Assembly: GCA_037013685.1 (NCBI GenBank)
Contig: CM072888.1
Location: 11,327,034-11,391,033, forward strand
Origin: Acridotheres tristis
Lineage: Eukaryota; Chordata; Aves; Passeriformes; Sturnidae
Direction of reading: 5' to 3'
DNA: 64,000 nt
Below are positions 1 to 10,400 of this stretch, one piece after another. Within the stretch, counting starts at the first letter, position 1. Every line of letters starts with the position of its first letter. The notes beneath the pieces are model-generated. The model saw only the letters and a program-made list of their open reading frames with translations. It was not told where the DNA came from and did no database searches. A program made the translations under genes and the position numbers.

Positions 1-87
1 CTTCTCCATCTGCTTTGTTTTGAAACACATTTCTTACTCACAACCTTTCTGTATGCCAATAACTTCGTATCAAATCTTACCTTGCAG

Positions 88-153
88 GCACAGAAGCGCA
101 AAATGGATGGCACTCCTGATGGACGTGGGAGAAAAAAGAAGCTAAAGCTGTGA
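88..153 (+). CDS. Terminal coding exon of an unidentified gene (partial)
   Basis: A pyrimidine-rich acceptor ending in TTGCAG at 87 is followed by 21 codons and a TGA stop at 151-153, read in the phase that starts at the first exon base. The encoded tail is very basic and ends in RKKKLKL, which looks like a nuclear or nucleolar localisation tail. The other two phases give non-basic peptides, so this phase is preferred. The rest of the gene lies left of the window. I do not recognise the family. The exon is supported by the acceptor, the basic tail and a poly(A) signal about 200 bases downstream. Confidence 0.5.
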   Translation, partial: AQKRKMDGTPDGRGRKKKLKL

Positions 154-385
154 ATGCAGAATTTTTTTAATCTCTAAATTTAAGAAGTAGTTCTTTAATT
201 TACGGGTCTTCATAAGATGTACTGTATAATGCTTAACTGTTTTAAAGAACATTGGGTTCATCTGTTTATTGAACTAGAACATAGTACTTAATTGTAGTTT
301 CACTTTTTTAAATGCAACAGCTGTGCTGAATTTTTTTTACCATTAACACTTGAAGTAATAAATTGTCTTCATTTATTAATAAGGC
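154..385 (+). terminator. 3'UTR and poly(A) signal of the left-edge gene
   Basis: A/T-rich sequence follows the stop codon. A canonical AATAAA lies at 357-362, and a T/G-rich stretch (TTGTGACCTTTTTTT) about 25 bases later fits a cleavage element. Cleavage is therefore likely near 375-385. Confidence 0.6.
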
Positions 386-3221
386 TTATTGTGACCTTTT
401 TTTAAAATTAATGTTTCCACTTCAATACATATTTATTTAGTTATCCCCCAGTTTGTTTTCTCTTAGGATGTTGTGAACATTATGATAAATAGAATTGTTT
501 AGTGGTGTTTTCTTGGTACAAGCTACCACTCAAAACTCTGTTTCTGGAAATTTTGTGGCTCTGACTTTGCCTTTACTGAACTTACAGTATCAATACGTTC
601 AGTTCTTTGAAATTGGTGGAAAGGCTGGTTATTTTCTTTTAGAATAATGATTGGAGCAAAACTGTTAACACTTGCTGCTTAAAATCTGAGCCAGAAGAAA
701 GGTTGGTGAGTCCTGCTGAGGGTCTGCATCTCATTAGAATGGCCTAAGGATGGCAGAATTGGGTCTGTTGTCAAACAACCACAAAGTCACAATAGGAAAT
801 GTGACAATTTGGGAAACAACCCCTTCTCTCACACACTCAGCTTTGGTAAATGCAGAGGTAGTTGTGACGAGTGAAAGGTGGTGCTGACTCCAGCTGTGCA
901 CAGCTGGACTAAGCAACCCTCACTGCCCTGAGCCAGTCAAACAGGGACCCCTACATTGTCCCTTCCTGATGCTCTATCTGGCATCTGCACACTGAGATGC
1001 CATCATCTCATCATTTTGGAATTTACTAGGAAATACCATAATTTGGAATTTAGTAAGAAAACAAACCAAAACGGAGCAAATGCTCATAGGCTCTGCATAG
1101 TTTTGGCCTGGTAAGAACACAAAGCTGTAAGGCAGCAGTTTTGTGTAAACAGAAATGATGAAAAGCCAATTTTGCTGAGGAGTCCCAGATGCAGTGCAGT
1201 TCTGCTGGCACAGGACATGAGTTTCTGTTTGTCTGTGCCTGATTTGGAAACACCTGCTGAGAACAGACAGAGTTCAACAACATGATGGTGTGTAGCAGTG
1301 TTAACAGCCAGGCCACAGCATGTCACACGTCATTGAATTGTCCTGGCAGCCCTCAAAGAAACCAGTTTAACTGCTTAAACTTAGCATACCCTAAAGAAAA
1401 ATGCTTTAATGCTGAATCCTTCTTTTAAAAGCATCCATTTTCACCAAAAAAAAACCCAAAGAAACCATGAGCACTTGTTTTAAACTAATCTAAATAAAAA
1501 CTTTTAGAGCAAACAGAAGGGAAAGATTTATGAAGTAGTTAAGCAGCACTTCATTTGCAATGATTGTCGAGTGTCCACATTCAGTAAGTGAAAGGAACTA
1601 AACCTTCCTCTCCCAAATGGTGTCCTACAAGTTAGAGAAAATCCCTTTGCTTTCAATAAGTAAGTAAAACAAGCAAAATATTTTGCTTGTAGATTATTCA
1701 AGTGTTTTCCCAGTATCATCTGGAAAGAAAAAAAAAAAGCTGCCTTTTCATAAGTATTTGCCTGTATTTTGATGTTATTGTCAAGCAAATAAATATGGGG
1801 AAGCAGTGATTATTATTGTTCTGAAGTGCTCGAATCTGTTTAAGAATGTTTGAAAGCACTGAAAGCCTTGGCCTATTATTATGGGACTGTAAAGTCCCAG
1901 CGTGGCTTTACAACACAGTTTTAATTCTCGCTGACTACCTGCCGTGTTCTCCTTGCACACAACTGCAGCTGCAGCCTTACCTGTGAGAGAGAGTCTCCTG
2001 CCCCTATGGCTGGGGTCTTCACTAAAATTTGAGAAAATGCTGCCTGCTGCCACGCTAAAAAATACACCCAAACACATAGAAAGCCCCAACAAACCCTGAT
2101 GCACATTTACTATAAACTAGAAAACACCAAGTATTAGATTCGTCCAGACAGACGTCCCAAGTCTGCTGTGAAATACAAGTCAACAGCAGAAGGAGGCACT
2201 TGGAGAAAGGATTAATTTTTCCTTAAGGCAGACTGCTAAAGTAGAGCAGATAAAATATGTTCTAAGACAGCTTATTTATTTCTCCTTAGTGTGAATGCAT
2301 AGAGGCTATTGCATTTATCTAATAAAACATAGATTTAATTTAGACAAAAACTGCACTCCAGGAGACCCAAAAGAGACTCGGGCAATGTGAATTAATCCAA
2401 CTTAAAGCAGGTGGCATGGTTCTCTCCTTTTCTTTTGTATCATCTACACACCAATCACTTTTTATTCAGTTGCAAGAAAATCAAGTCTAATTCCTTATGT
2501 TTTTTCGTGTGCAAAAAGGCCCTCGGGATCTAAAAATCTGCCTGCTACCATCCCATGCATGCCTTGTTTACACAGCAGGATCTTGAATCCCGGTGAGTCA
2601 GCTGGGCACACATCCCAAACATCCATCCCTACTCCTGCTGGTCTGGCTGTACTCGGGCACTGCCCAGAGCAAAGGAACATTTCAGTGCTGCAGCTGAAGG
2701 AGTCACAGAGATTCTGAACTGGATCCACCCATGGATTTCAGATCCTGCTAAAGCAAATCAACACCTTTCACATTGCACCAGTCCATCTAAAATTATTAAA
2801 TCGAGTTATTACCAGGCTGTTCAGGAGAAGAATTGCCTAACTTTAAGTGTATTTATTATTGTATGTGAAGACAATGTGTTCCATGATTATCACTACTGGT
2901 TTATCCTGGGTTTTAGTTTTATTTTCTGTTACAATTCATCCTAAATTGTGGCTCTTACGGTGCAGCTCTTTCTAAGCAAGTTCTCCCTTCTCTTCACTAG
3001 AGGGCAGATCACACCCACATACAAGCAACTGCCAGCCTGATAACATGACAGAGAGCAAAATAAAGTTCTTGGCAGGACAGCTGAGTTTTACACCGATAAA
3101 TCAGGGACCAATTAAACCCAAAATTATTAAAACCCAGCCTCGTAGTGTGGTCCCAAACCTGAGCCCAGGATTCGAGATGCACTTTCAGCAGTGCCGAGTA
3201 CAGGGACATTGGTCCAGGTCA
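386..3221. other. Intergenic sequence, no gene seen
   Basis: I see no open frame with splice sites, no repeat family I can name and no CpG-rich segment. Only short A/T-rich stretches occur. The short open frames present lack homology that I recognise. Confidence 0.5.
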
Positions 3222-3290
3222 AAGAATCATAGAATATTCTGATCTGGAAGGCATCCACAGGGATTGATCCTAAAGTACGCCCAAAAATTA
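3222..3290 (-). mobile_element. CR1 LINE 3'-end fragment (old)
   Basis: The + strand reads AATCATAGAATATTCTGATC followed by TGGAAGGCATCC. This is a diverged reverse complement of the CR1 3' terminus, whose usual form is AATCATAGAATGGTTTGGGT then TGGAAGGGACC. The fragment is short and degraded. Confidence 0.5.
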
Positions 3291-3364
3291 TCACAGTGAT
3301 GTTCAAATGTTGGGAGCAGCAGAAGAAAGGAAGACATTTTTTATATCACAGCATCAAACAAGCT

Positions 3365-3640
3365 GAATAAATAAAATTAAATAAATAAACGGGTTAGGAG
3401 GGAAAAAACCTAATTCAGTTTTAACCCAATAATTAGATTTTTATGATTTTTAGTGTGATGCTGACTAACTAGAAACTATTACCTGAAACTCATGAAGAAG
3501 AAGGAAGATGAACACCGAAAGAGACAACTCTCAAAATCTTTCATATTGTCCCATACTTATTACTATACTATAAAAACCTCCAATTTAAAACCTGTTACCC
3601 TGTGAAAGCACACACTTCTATTTCACTACACACTCGTGAT
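3365..3640 (-). mobile_element. LTR copy A (solo or partial LTR), reverse orientation
   Basis: On the - strand, from 3640 downwards, the sequence runs through GTGTGTAGTGAAATAGAAGT, a TATAGTATAGTAATAAGTAT stretch, TTCCTTCTTCTTCATGAGTT and a TTATTGGGTTAAAA stretch. The same blocks occur in the same order in the + strand copies at 6683 and 23988. It is the most diverged of the three and lacks a clear end. No retroviral genes are associated with it. Confidence 0.6.
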
Positions 3641-3779
3641 TTTTATTTCACCACTCATATTTAGAAGCCGTTTTCAAGGCCTCAGGTCAAAAGCAGCGTT
3701 CTGCAGGGGGTCAGTGCCTGATAGCATAGAAAGCTCAAAAAAAAAAAAAAAACAAAAAAAACCCAAACCAACAGGTTTG

Positions 3780-4480
3780 TGGGATTCAGCACTCGGGGAC
3801 AGCCGGGCAGGGCTCGGTGGCACTCGGGGACAACCCGCGCGCTGCTGCCGGGCGGGGCCGGGGCTGCAGGCGAGCGTTCCGTGCCCGTTCCGTGCCCGTT
3901 TGCCCGTTCCGTGCCCGGGACGCTCCGTTGCCAGCCGGGCGGTGCCAACGGCAGAGCCGCACTTGGGCTGCGGCAGCGCTGAGCGCTCCATCCCGGAGCT
4001 CTGCTCTGCCCGCTCCATCCCGGAGTTCTGCATTGCCCGCTCCATCCCGGAGCTCTGCTCTGCCCGCTCCATCCCGGAGCTCTGCATTGCCCGCTCCATC
4101 CCGGAGCTCTGCTTTGCCCGCTCCATCCCGGAGCTCTGCTCTGCCCGCTCCATCCCGGAGCTCTGCATTGCCCGCTCCATCCCGGAGCTCTGCATTGCCC
4201 GCTCCATCCCGGAGCTCTGCATTGCCCGCTCCATCCCGGAGCTCTGCTCTGCCCGCTCCATCCCGGAGCTCTGCATTGCCCGCTCCATCCCGGAGCTCTG
4301 CTCTGCCCGCTCCATCCCGGAGCTCTGCTCTGCCCGCTCCATCCCGGAGCTCTGCTCTGCCCGCTCCATCCCGGAGCTCTGCTTTGCCCCCAAAGCCTGT
4401 TTGGCAGAGCATTCATTGCCACAGGGGAGGAATTCCTCGCCCGCACGGCCGGCTTGTGCCAGGTAATTCTGCGCTTGGCT
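3780..4480 (+). promoter_or_regulatory. CpG-rich block, likely promoter and untranslated exon 1 of the AFF1-type gene
   Basis: This is the only strongly CpG-rich block in the first 45 kb. It contains GGGCGGGGCC-type Sp1 boxes and CCGTGCCCGTT repeats, and it lies about 3 kb upstream of the first coding exon of the + strand AFF1-type gene. A possible splice donor (GCCAG then GTAATT) follows position 4462. More than half of the block is the minisatellite listed separately. Long open frames run on both strands through it, but they are explained by the 27-base (9-codon) period rather than by coding. The promoter role is inferred from base composition and position. Confidence 0.5.
3984..4389. repeat. 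27-bp minisatellite, 15 copies
   Basis: The unit is CGCTCCATCCCGGAGCTCTG followed by CNTTGCC or CTCTGCC-type ends. Fifteen near-perfect copies sit head to tail. Variation is concentrated in one triplet, which reads TCT, ATT or TTT in a mixed order; copy 2 also has GAGTTC for GAGCTC. Because 27 is divisible by 3, all frames stay open across the array. Each unit adds two CpG sites and one SacI-type GAGCTC palindrome. Confidence 0.95.
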
Positions 4481-6582
4481 ACCAAGGGGCAAACTGGCTG
4501 GGCACGGATGTCCCTGCTGGCCACCAGCGCTGGGCATCAACAGGAGCATCTTCAAAGCCAATGCTCCTGCTCCTGCAAGCTGGCAGCAGTGTGCTGAGAA
4601 AGAGCCACTAACCAGGGAAATTACCTTTAAGGCATTCTTTATATAGCAAATATTTAAGATTATTATTCCCCAGTTTACAGCAGGACAAATTACAAGGTTG
4701 CAGCAGGCCTTGCTGCTGCTGCTGATGCTTTAATCCCAAATGTCTCCAAGCCAATCCCTGGGAAAGGAGGGTGACATGGGGAGCGCAGAGGGCCCTTGGT
4801 TCTGCCCCATGTGCTGCCAAAAGGTGCCAGCACTGAGAAGGAGAGGGCTGAGGGCAGAGCCAGCAGATGTGTGTCAGGGGGAACTTTATTTTTTTGCTTT
4901 TCCTGGGCAGTGCTTGCAGCAGCTGCTCCAGATGTGGCCTGGGATTGCCCCATTGGGAATGGGAGCAGCTGCCAGGGGCTGTTCTGGCAGTTGAATTGTG
5001 GCAGCCAGGTACTCCAGAGGGAGGTGGCAAAGCCCTTGTGGAAACACCCACACCCCAAAGTGAAGGCAAAGTTATTGATTTGTTATTTTTCCAGTTTCAA
5101 GGCTCATGGCTGTTATCATTATAATAGCCTTGTATGTATATTCATATGTTATATTTATCTAAGTACAACAGCCACCAGAATGTTTGAATCATTCAAGGCC
5201 AGGTCTGACAGGCCTTTGAGAAACCTGGTCTAGTGAAAAGTGTCCCTGCCCATGGCAGAGGGGCAGAATCTGGTGACATTTAAGGCCTCTTCCAATGTAA
5301 AGCATTCTGTGATTGTATAGATTTATGGTTCTCTGGTTCTATGAGTCCAGTACGTTCCCTGACTGTATGTCAAATTGTTGCTTCAAATATATATGTAAAA
5401 CACCAAGCTTTGCCCATAAAAATATCATGGGAACGTTAGTGATAGCAACATTTGAAAGAAAAGCTCTTGAGATGGGTACATCAAGTTTCTAAGCAGTTTT
5501 CAAGCAGTTTCCAAGCTTCCTTGTTCCACTAGAGCAGCTCTTTGCCTGGAGCTGGATGGACAAGGCAGAAAGAAGAGCAATCAAATATGTCCTGCTAAGG
5601 GATGCAGAAATGAGCCTGGCCAAAACCAGCACTGTCCAAAGCTTGTAGGAATTGCCATCAGGGTACTTGGGTACCTGCTTTCCTCTCCAGAGTGAGGCAA
5701 GCTTGTGTTCAGAAGCACAGCCTGGTTGCAGGAGCATTTGTGCCTTGTGGGAATAGTGTGGTCAAAAACCCGGCCCTGTCAAGGGCATTTGCACAACTTT
5801 TGGACTGTTTAGTGAAATCTAGATTTTCCTGCTGGCCACTTGTGTGCTTTGTGGCCATGTCAAGGATAAGCTGGTGACAGGGCAGGCTTCCCTGTCATGC
5901 TGTTTATTCACATGTGGGCATGCATCTCTCTGTGCCCAAGTTCTGCCAATGCCAGGTCCATTCAGCAGAAATGGGAAGAAATTTGGAATGACTTCTCCCT
6001 GCATGCACTTCCTACTTCTCCCACTTTTGTTTCTCTTGAAATTCAAGTGGGCACCATGTTCTTTGAAGGCACTTTATTTCCCAGCCAGCAGGATGGTTTT
6101 CATGCTCGTGAGGGAGGAACAAAGATGCAGTGTTTGTTTGCTTCCAGGTGTGTCCTCTGAGCTTGGTGTCAGTGTCTCTTGTGAGGCTTCCCAGCTGCAG
6201 GGGGAGGTGGGGCTCTGGCAGGATCCCCATCCACAGGATTCCCATTCTGTGGCTTGCAGAATGGTTCCCTGCTGGTCCCTTCCCTGGTGTTACAGCCATG
6301 GCTTGGAGCTCAGCTGCTTCAGCTCTTCCCCAAGTGTCTGTGCTCCTGTTCCACACCACTTGCTCTAAGTGGGGTGGCTCACAAGACTTCACAGAAAACT
6401 CCTGTAGCCTCCTCCCCAGCAAGAAATCATTCTGCTCTCTCTGGAGTGTGAGATGCTGTAAATGAATGTCACAAATTGAAATGTCAATGCTCTCAGTCCT
6501 ATTTCAGCCAGTTTGAATTTTTTTACTTCTGCTGAGAGGATCTCGTTATCTTTTTATCTAGAGCTGTGTTTTCAGGGCTTTA
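4481..6582 (+). other. Probable first intron of the AFF1-type gene, left part
   Basis: If the CpG block is exon 1, this is intronic. Apart from the CR1 end at 5175-5335 I see no exon-like segment with supporting splice sites. The overlapping open frames here share no recognisable protein similarity. Confidence 0.4.
5175..5335 (+). mobile_element. CR1 LINE 3'-end fragment
   Basis: The + strand holds TTTGAATCATTCAAGGCCAG, the GAGAAACCTGGTCTAGTG block, TGTCCCTGCCCATGGCAGAG and CCTCTTCCAATGTAAAGCAT, then TTCTGTGATTGTAT. This is the conserved order of the avian CR1 3' end in sense orientation, moderately diverged. Confidence 0.85.
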
Positions 6583-6682
6583 NNNNNNNNNNNNNNNNNN
6601 NNNNNNNNNNNNNNNNNNNNNNNNNNNNNNNNNNNNNNNNNNNNNNNNNNNNNNNNNNNNNNNNNNNNNNNNNNNNNNNNNN
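6583..6682. other. Assembly gap (100 N)
   Basis: A run of exactly 100 N, the usual placeholder for a gap of unknown size. LTR copy B begins at its right edge, so the missing sequence may be repeat-rich. Any untranslated exon inside it would be invisible. Confidence 1.
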
Positions 6683-7045
6683 TGGTGTGTAGTTAGAATA
6701 GAAGTGTGTAATTTCACATGGTGAAGGGTTTGGAATTTGGGGTTTTTATAATATAGTAGTAAGTACGGAACAAGGTGAATGGTCTTGGGTGTTGGTTTGG
6801 TTTTTTTCCTTCTTGTTCCTTCTTCTTCATGATTTCAGGTAGCGGTTTTTGGTTGGATAGTTAGTGCTGCACTGTGGGTCACAGGTGTTTAGTTATTGAG
6901 TCAAAAGTATAAATAATATAGATGCTAGTTCTTAATTGGATAGTTAGCTTTTAAAAGACTTTGTAACTAGCTAAATTTACCTCAATTTTCCTACAAGAAA
7001 TTTGTCTTTTGAACATTCAATTCTGACTCTAAGTGAAGACAGGAG
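6683..7045 (+). mobile_element. LTR copy B, beginning at the assembly gap
   Basis: The sequence starts TGGTGTGTAGTTAGAATAGA and continues with TTTATAATATAGTAGTAAGT, a CCTTCTTGTTCCTTCTTCTT tract, AGTTATTGAGTCAAAAGTAT and AATTCTGACTCTAAGTGAAG. All blocks match copy C at 23988 in order. Copy B lacks the segment of copy C that holds the AATAAA signal, so it is internally deleted. No coding retroviral sequence is visible next to it. Confidence 0.75.
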
Positions 7046-7436
7046 AAAAAAGATAACCACTGTCACATTTGGTTAACTAAAAGCAGGGTTCTCAGGGCAC
7101 ATTTATTCTGAAAATTGAACCAAATATCCTGGAGCCTGTAGCAGTGGCCAGGTTTGTCATGCTCTTGGCCAAATCTGGAGTTAAGAGCTGACCTGAAATG
7201 CAGCATCACCACTGGGGGAAGGGGAAAATGGATCTCTTGGTTCCCCCCATTCTCAGCTATGTGTAAATCCCAAATTTGGATCATTTATGTTAGGAGCACC
7301 ACCAGTAGGGTATTCCAGGCTCTGAGGGTAGCAAGTCCCTGGAGATCGTGGCCTCTGCTTTAATCATGAACTCCTGCAGATGGTGAATATCTGTTTGTTC
7401 TCTTCCAGAGAAGCTGACTCAAACCGAGGCACTAAA

Positions 7437-10400
7437 ATGCAGCGAAGAGGAAACCAGAACAGCAACGTCAGGTAGGGATTGATTTGATGCAATCTTGGCT
7501 TCCCTGGTTCTGTGATGAATGTTGAGAGGGTTTATGAAAAGAATCCTCCCTCCAATGCACGAATCAGAATCGCCGAGTGGGAGAAATAAAAGTTGTCCTG
7601 TCCGTGGGATTGGTTTCAGAACACGTTGGTATTTTCAGAGCTCCTGTTACAGACCCAGACCTGGATGATGCTGTGGGCCAGGGCAGGTTCTCTGCTGGAC
7701 TTTCTGAAGCCAATCTCTCATAACTGGGGCCAGGGCACTCCCTTCTGCACTTTGGGATGCTTTGGGCCCTGGAGTATTTTCCTGGTTCAGTCTGTAGCAA
7801 AGCACAAGAGTTGGCTTTCTTTCGGGGTGGGTGCAAGTTCTTATTTCTTGTGGAATATGTTTGGAGATGATGAGAACTGAGCTGATGTTTCAGGGCAGAC
7901 ATTTGGCTCCCCCTGCCTCTCTGAGCAGTCAGGGTGATGGGGTTTTCCTGGTGACATATCAAGTGTTGACCACCTGCAGCAAGTACAGCAGGGTTTTTAA
8001 CTCTGCAGCTGTTTTCCCCCTGGGGATGGAGAGGGTGGGACTGTGGAGTCCCCCTGCTCCAAGGCTGCCAGGTGCCTGGAGTTCCCAAAGCTTCCAAATT
8101 TCCCTGACCTTAGGGAAACTGTGCAGGGTTATGAGTGGCAGCAGAGCTCAGGTGTGCAAAGGCTTTGAAGAACATCTTGACAAGCACCTTGAATGGCCAG
8201 GTCAGAGATGGGCAGCAATGGTGTGTGCAGGGCTGGGGAGACTGGGAGAGCTACAGGCTTATCTTTAGGGATTGGGCATTTCAGCAGACGCTTTGCTCTG
8301 AATTTGGAATGTCATCTGGTGCAAAAACCAGATTTATTGTAAGTAATGGCACTCAGAATGAGATGAGGCAGCTGTGCCTCGGCTCTAGGGATGATTAAAC
8401 TTTCAGGAGCTGATTACTGGTGTGGTATTGGAGAAAGTGCCACTGCTGGGGGAGAGAAGGCTCTCCCCTTGCAACCTGTGGCACTTGGGAAGTTGGATGG
8501 GCCAAGAAGAATCTAGGAATTGCATGTATAAAGCATACAATTCCTAGATTCTTCTTGGCCCATCCAACTTCCCAAGTGCCGCTGTGCAGTTGAGGAGAAA
8601 TCGATACGTGCATGGCAGTTTCTCCATTGATGATTGCAAGTGGATTTGCCAGCTCGTGTGCTGATCACCCTCAGTGACTGCTTCTCCATTTGTTTCACAA
8701 TGAAATGGGGGGAGAGTCTTTCCCTTCTCATCCTTGTTGATGTCTGGGATGAGGAGTAGCAATCCCTGGGAAGGATGTGTGCTGTGCCCCAGAGCAATGA
8801 GACACACAGGGGACAGAACTGATCTGTCCACTGTCAGCATCCTGAGAATTTCAACATTGCTTTGCTGCTGGACATGTGCCCTTGTGGGAAAGCCCCAGTT
8901 TCTGCACAGAGTATAAAAACGGGGGTTCAAGTGTTAACTCTCCTTTCTCTGTCTCCTTCTGAAAGCTGGAACAACAACAGAAACCTGCTCCGCCGTCTGG
9001 AGCAAGAGAGGCGGAGGAGGGAGGTGGAGGAGAAATATATATCCCGAGAGAAGACTCCTGTCTTTCCCAAACCTTACAAGGTAATGGGAGTGGGGTGCAG
9101 GCTGGAGGGAGAGGAGGAATGAGGCTTGGGGGGTGGGAGAGGAGAGCTGTGTCTTCTGCATGGGCTGTAGCAGACTTTGGCCCAATCCCTGCAAACACAG
9201 CATCTTCCCATCTGCTCCACGGAGCTTGCCTAACTTCCCTAGTGGGGATGCAGGGTGATTCCATGAAGATGCTGAGCAATGTCTCTTGCAGAGCTGGCTC
9301 TCTTGCCTGGGCTGTTTGTGACATTCCCTCTCTGTTCCTGTGCTGCAGACCAATAAAGAGGATGAGCTGTCACGGCGCATCAAGCACATGCTGGGCAAGT
9401 GGGACCTCAACCTGATCCCACGGCAGGAGTCCCCTCCAAGTCCCCTGTGGTTTCCAGAAACGTCCAAATCCAGGTCACAGACCTGCAGCAGTGGTCTGGC
9501 CTCTAGGAAAACAAACCCACGTGAGGACATAAGGAAGGAATTTTCACTGCCATCACAAGACCTGAAGCCTAACACTAAGCAGAACTCCAGTGATCGCAAT
9601 GAAGTTGTCCCAAAACAGAGGTCAGAAGCCAAAGCTCCACCACCCAAAATCCTTCCTGAGCCTGTCAAGGTGAGTGCAATTGTTGGGGTTCTCTGTTGTT
9701 GGCAGTCCCTCAAGGTCAGGGGATCCTCACACTCCTGGCTGGTGGCTGAGCCTTGGCACTTGGGTCCAGATTGTTTTGTGATTTTGCCAGGCTCATCCTT
9801 CAGCACTGGGATGTTGCTGTGCCCTATGGAAGGTAGAAGTTTACAGTGCTGAGCCATGGCAGCTGGGCCAGGAGAGCCATGGAGATGGTTTTCAAACTGT
9901 GTTTGGCCTTTGGGAGGAGAAGGAAGAGCTGGAAGCTGCAGTCAGCTTTCCCTGGAAAAGGGTGGTGATCAAGTGCAAAGGACTGTAGGCAATGCCTTGT
10001 GGAAAATGAGAGGGAGCTGAGAGAAGTAAAGCAGTGCAGGGCCTTGCCTTCTGCAGGAGCCATTCTTCTGTGCCAAAAAAATAAAGCACCCTTCCTGGTC
10101 TCAAACTCTTGGAAATGCAGAGTGCTGCAATCAGCCCTCAGGCCAGCAGCAATGGGCAGTGTTTGTCCTTGCTGCTGGGATGAGCCTGATTTTATTGGAG
10201 TGAATGACAAATGTCAGGGAGTATCAGTGTGAAGAAAGGAGCAGGGATGCTGCATCTTCCTTGGAGAGGGTGGTGAGGGAGGGGAAGGAGGGGGTGCCCA
10301 GAAACATCTGAGACAGGCTTGGAATCCCTGGCAGCTTCTGCCATCAGCTGGGGGTGGGCTCAGCTCTGCAGAACATCCCCAGGCCCAAATCTGGCTGCTG

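Noticed and set aside
3636..4611. Long open reading frames on both strands, up to 295 codons
   Set aside because: They come from the 27-base minisatellite, which keeps every frame open; no start context, splice site or homology supports coding.
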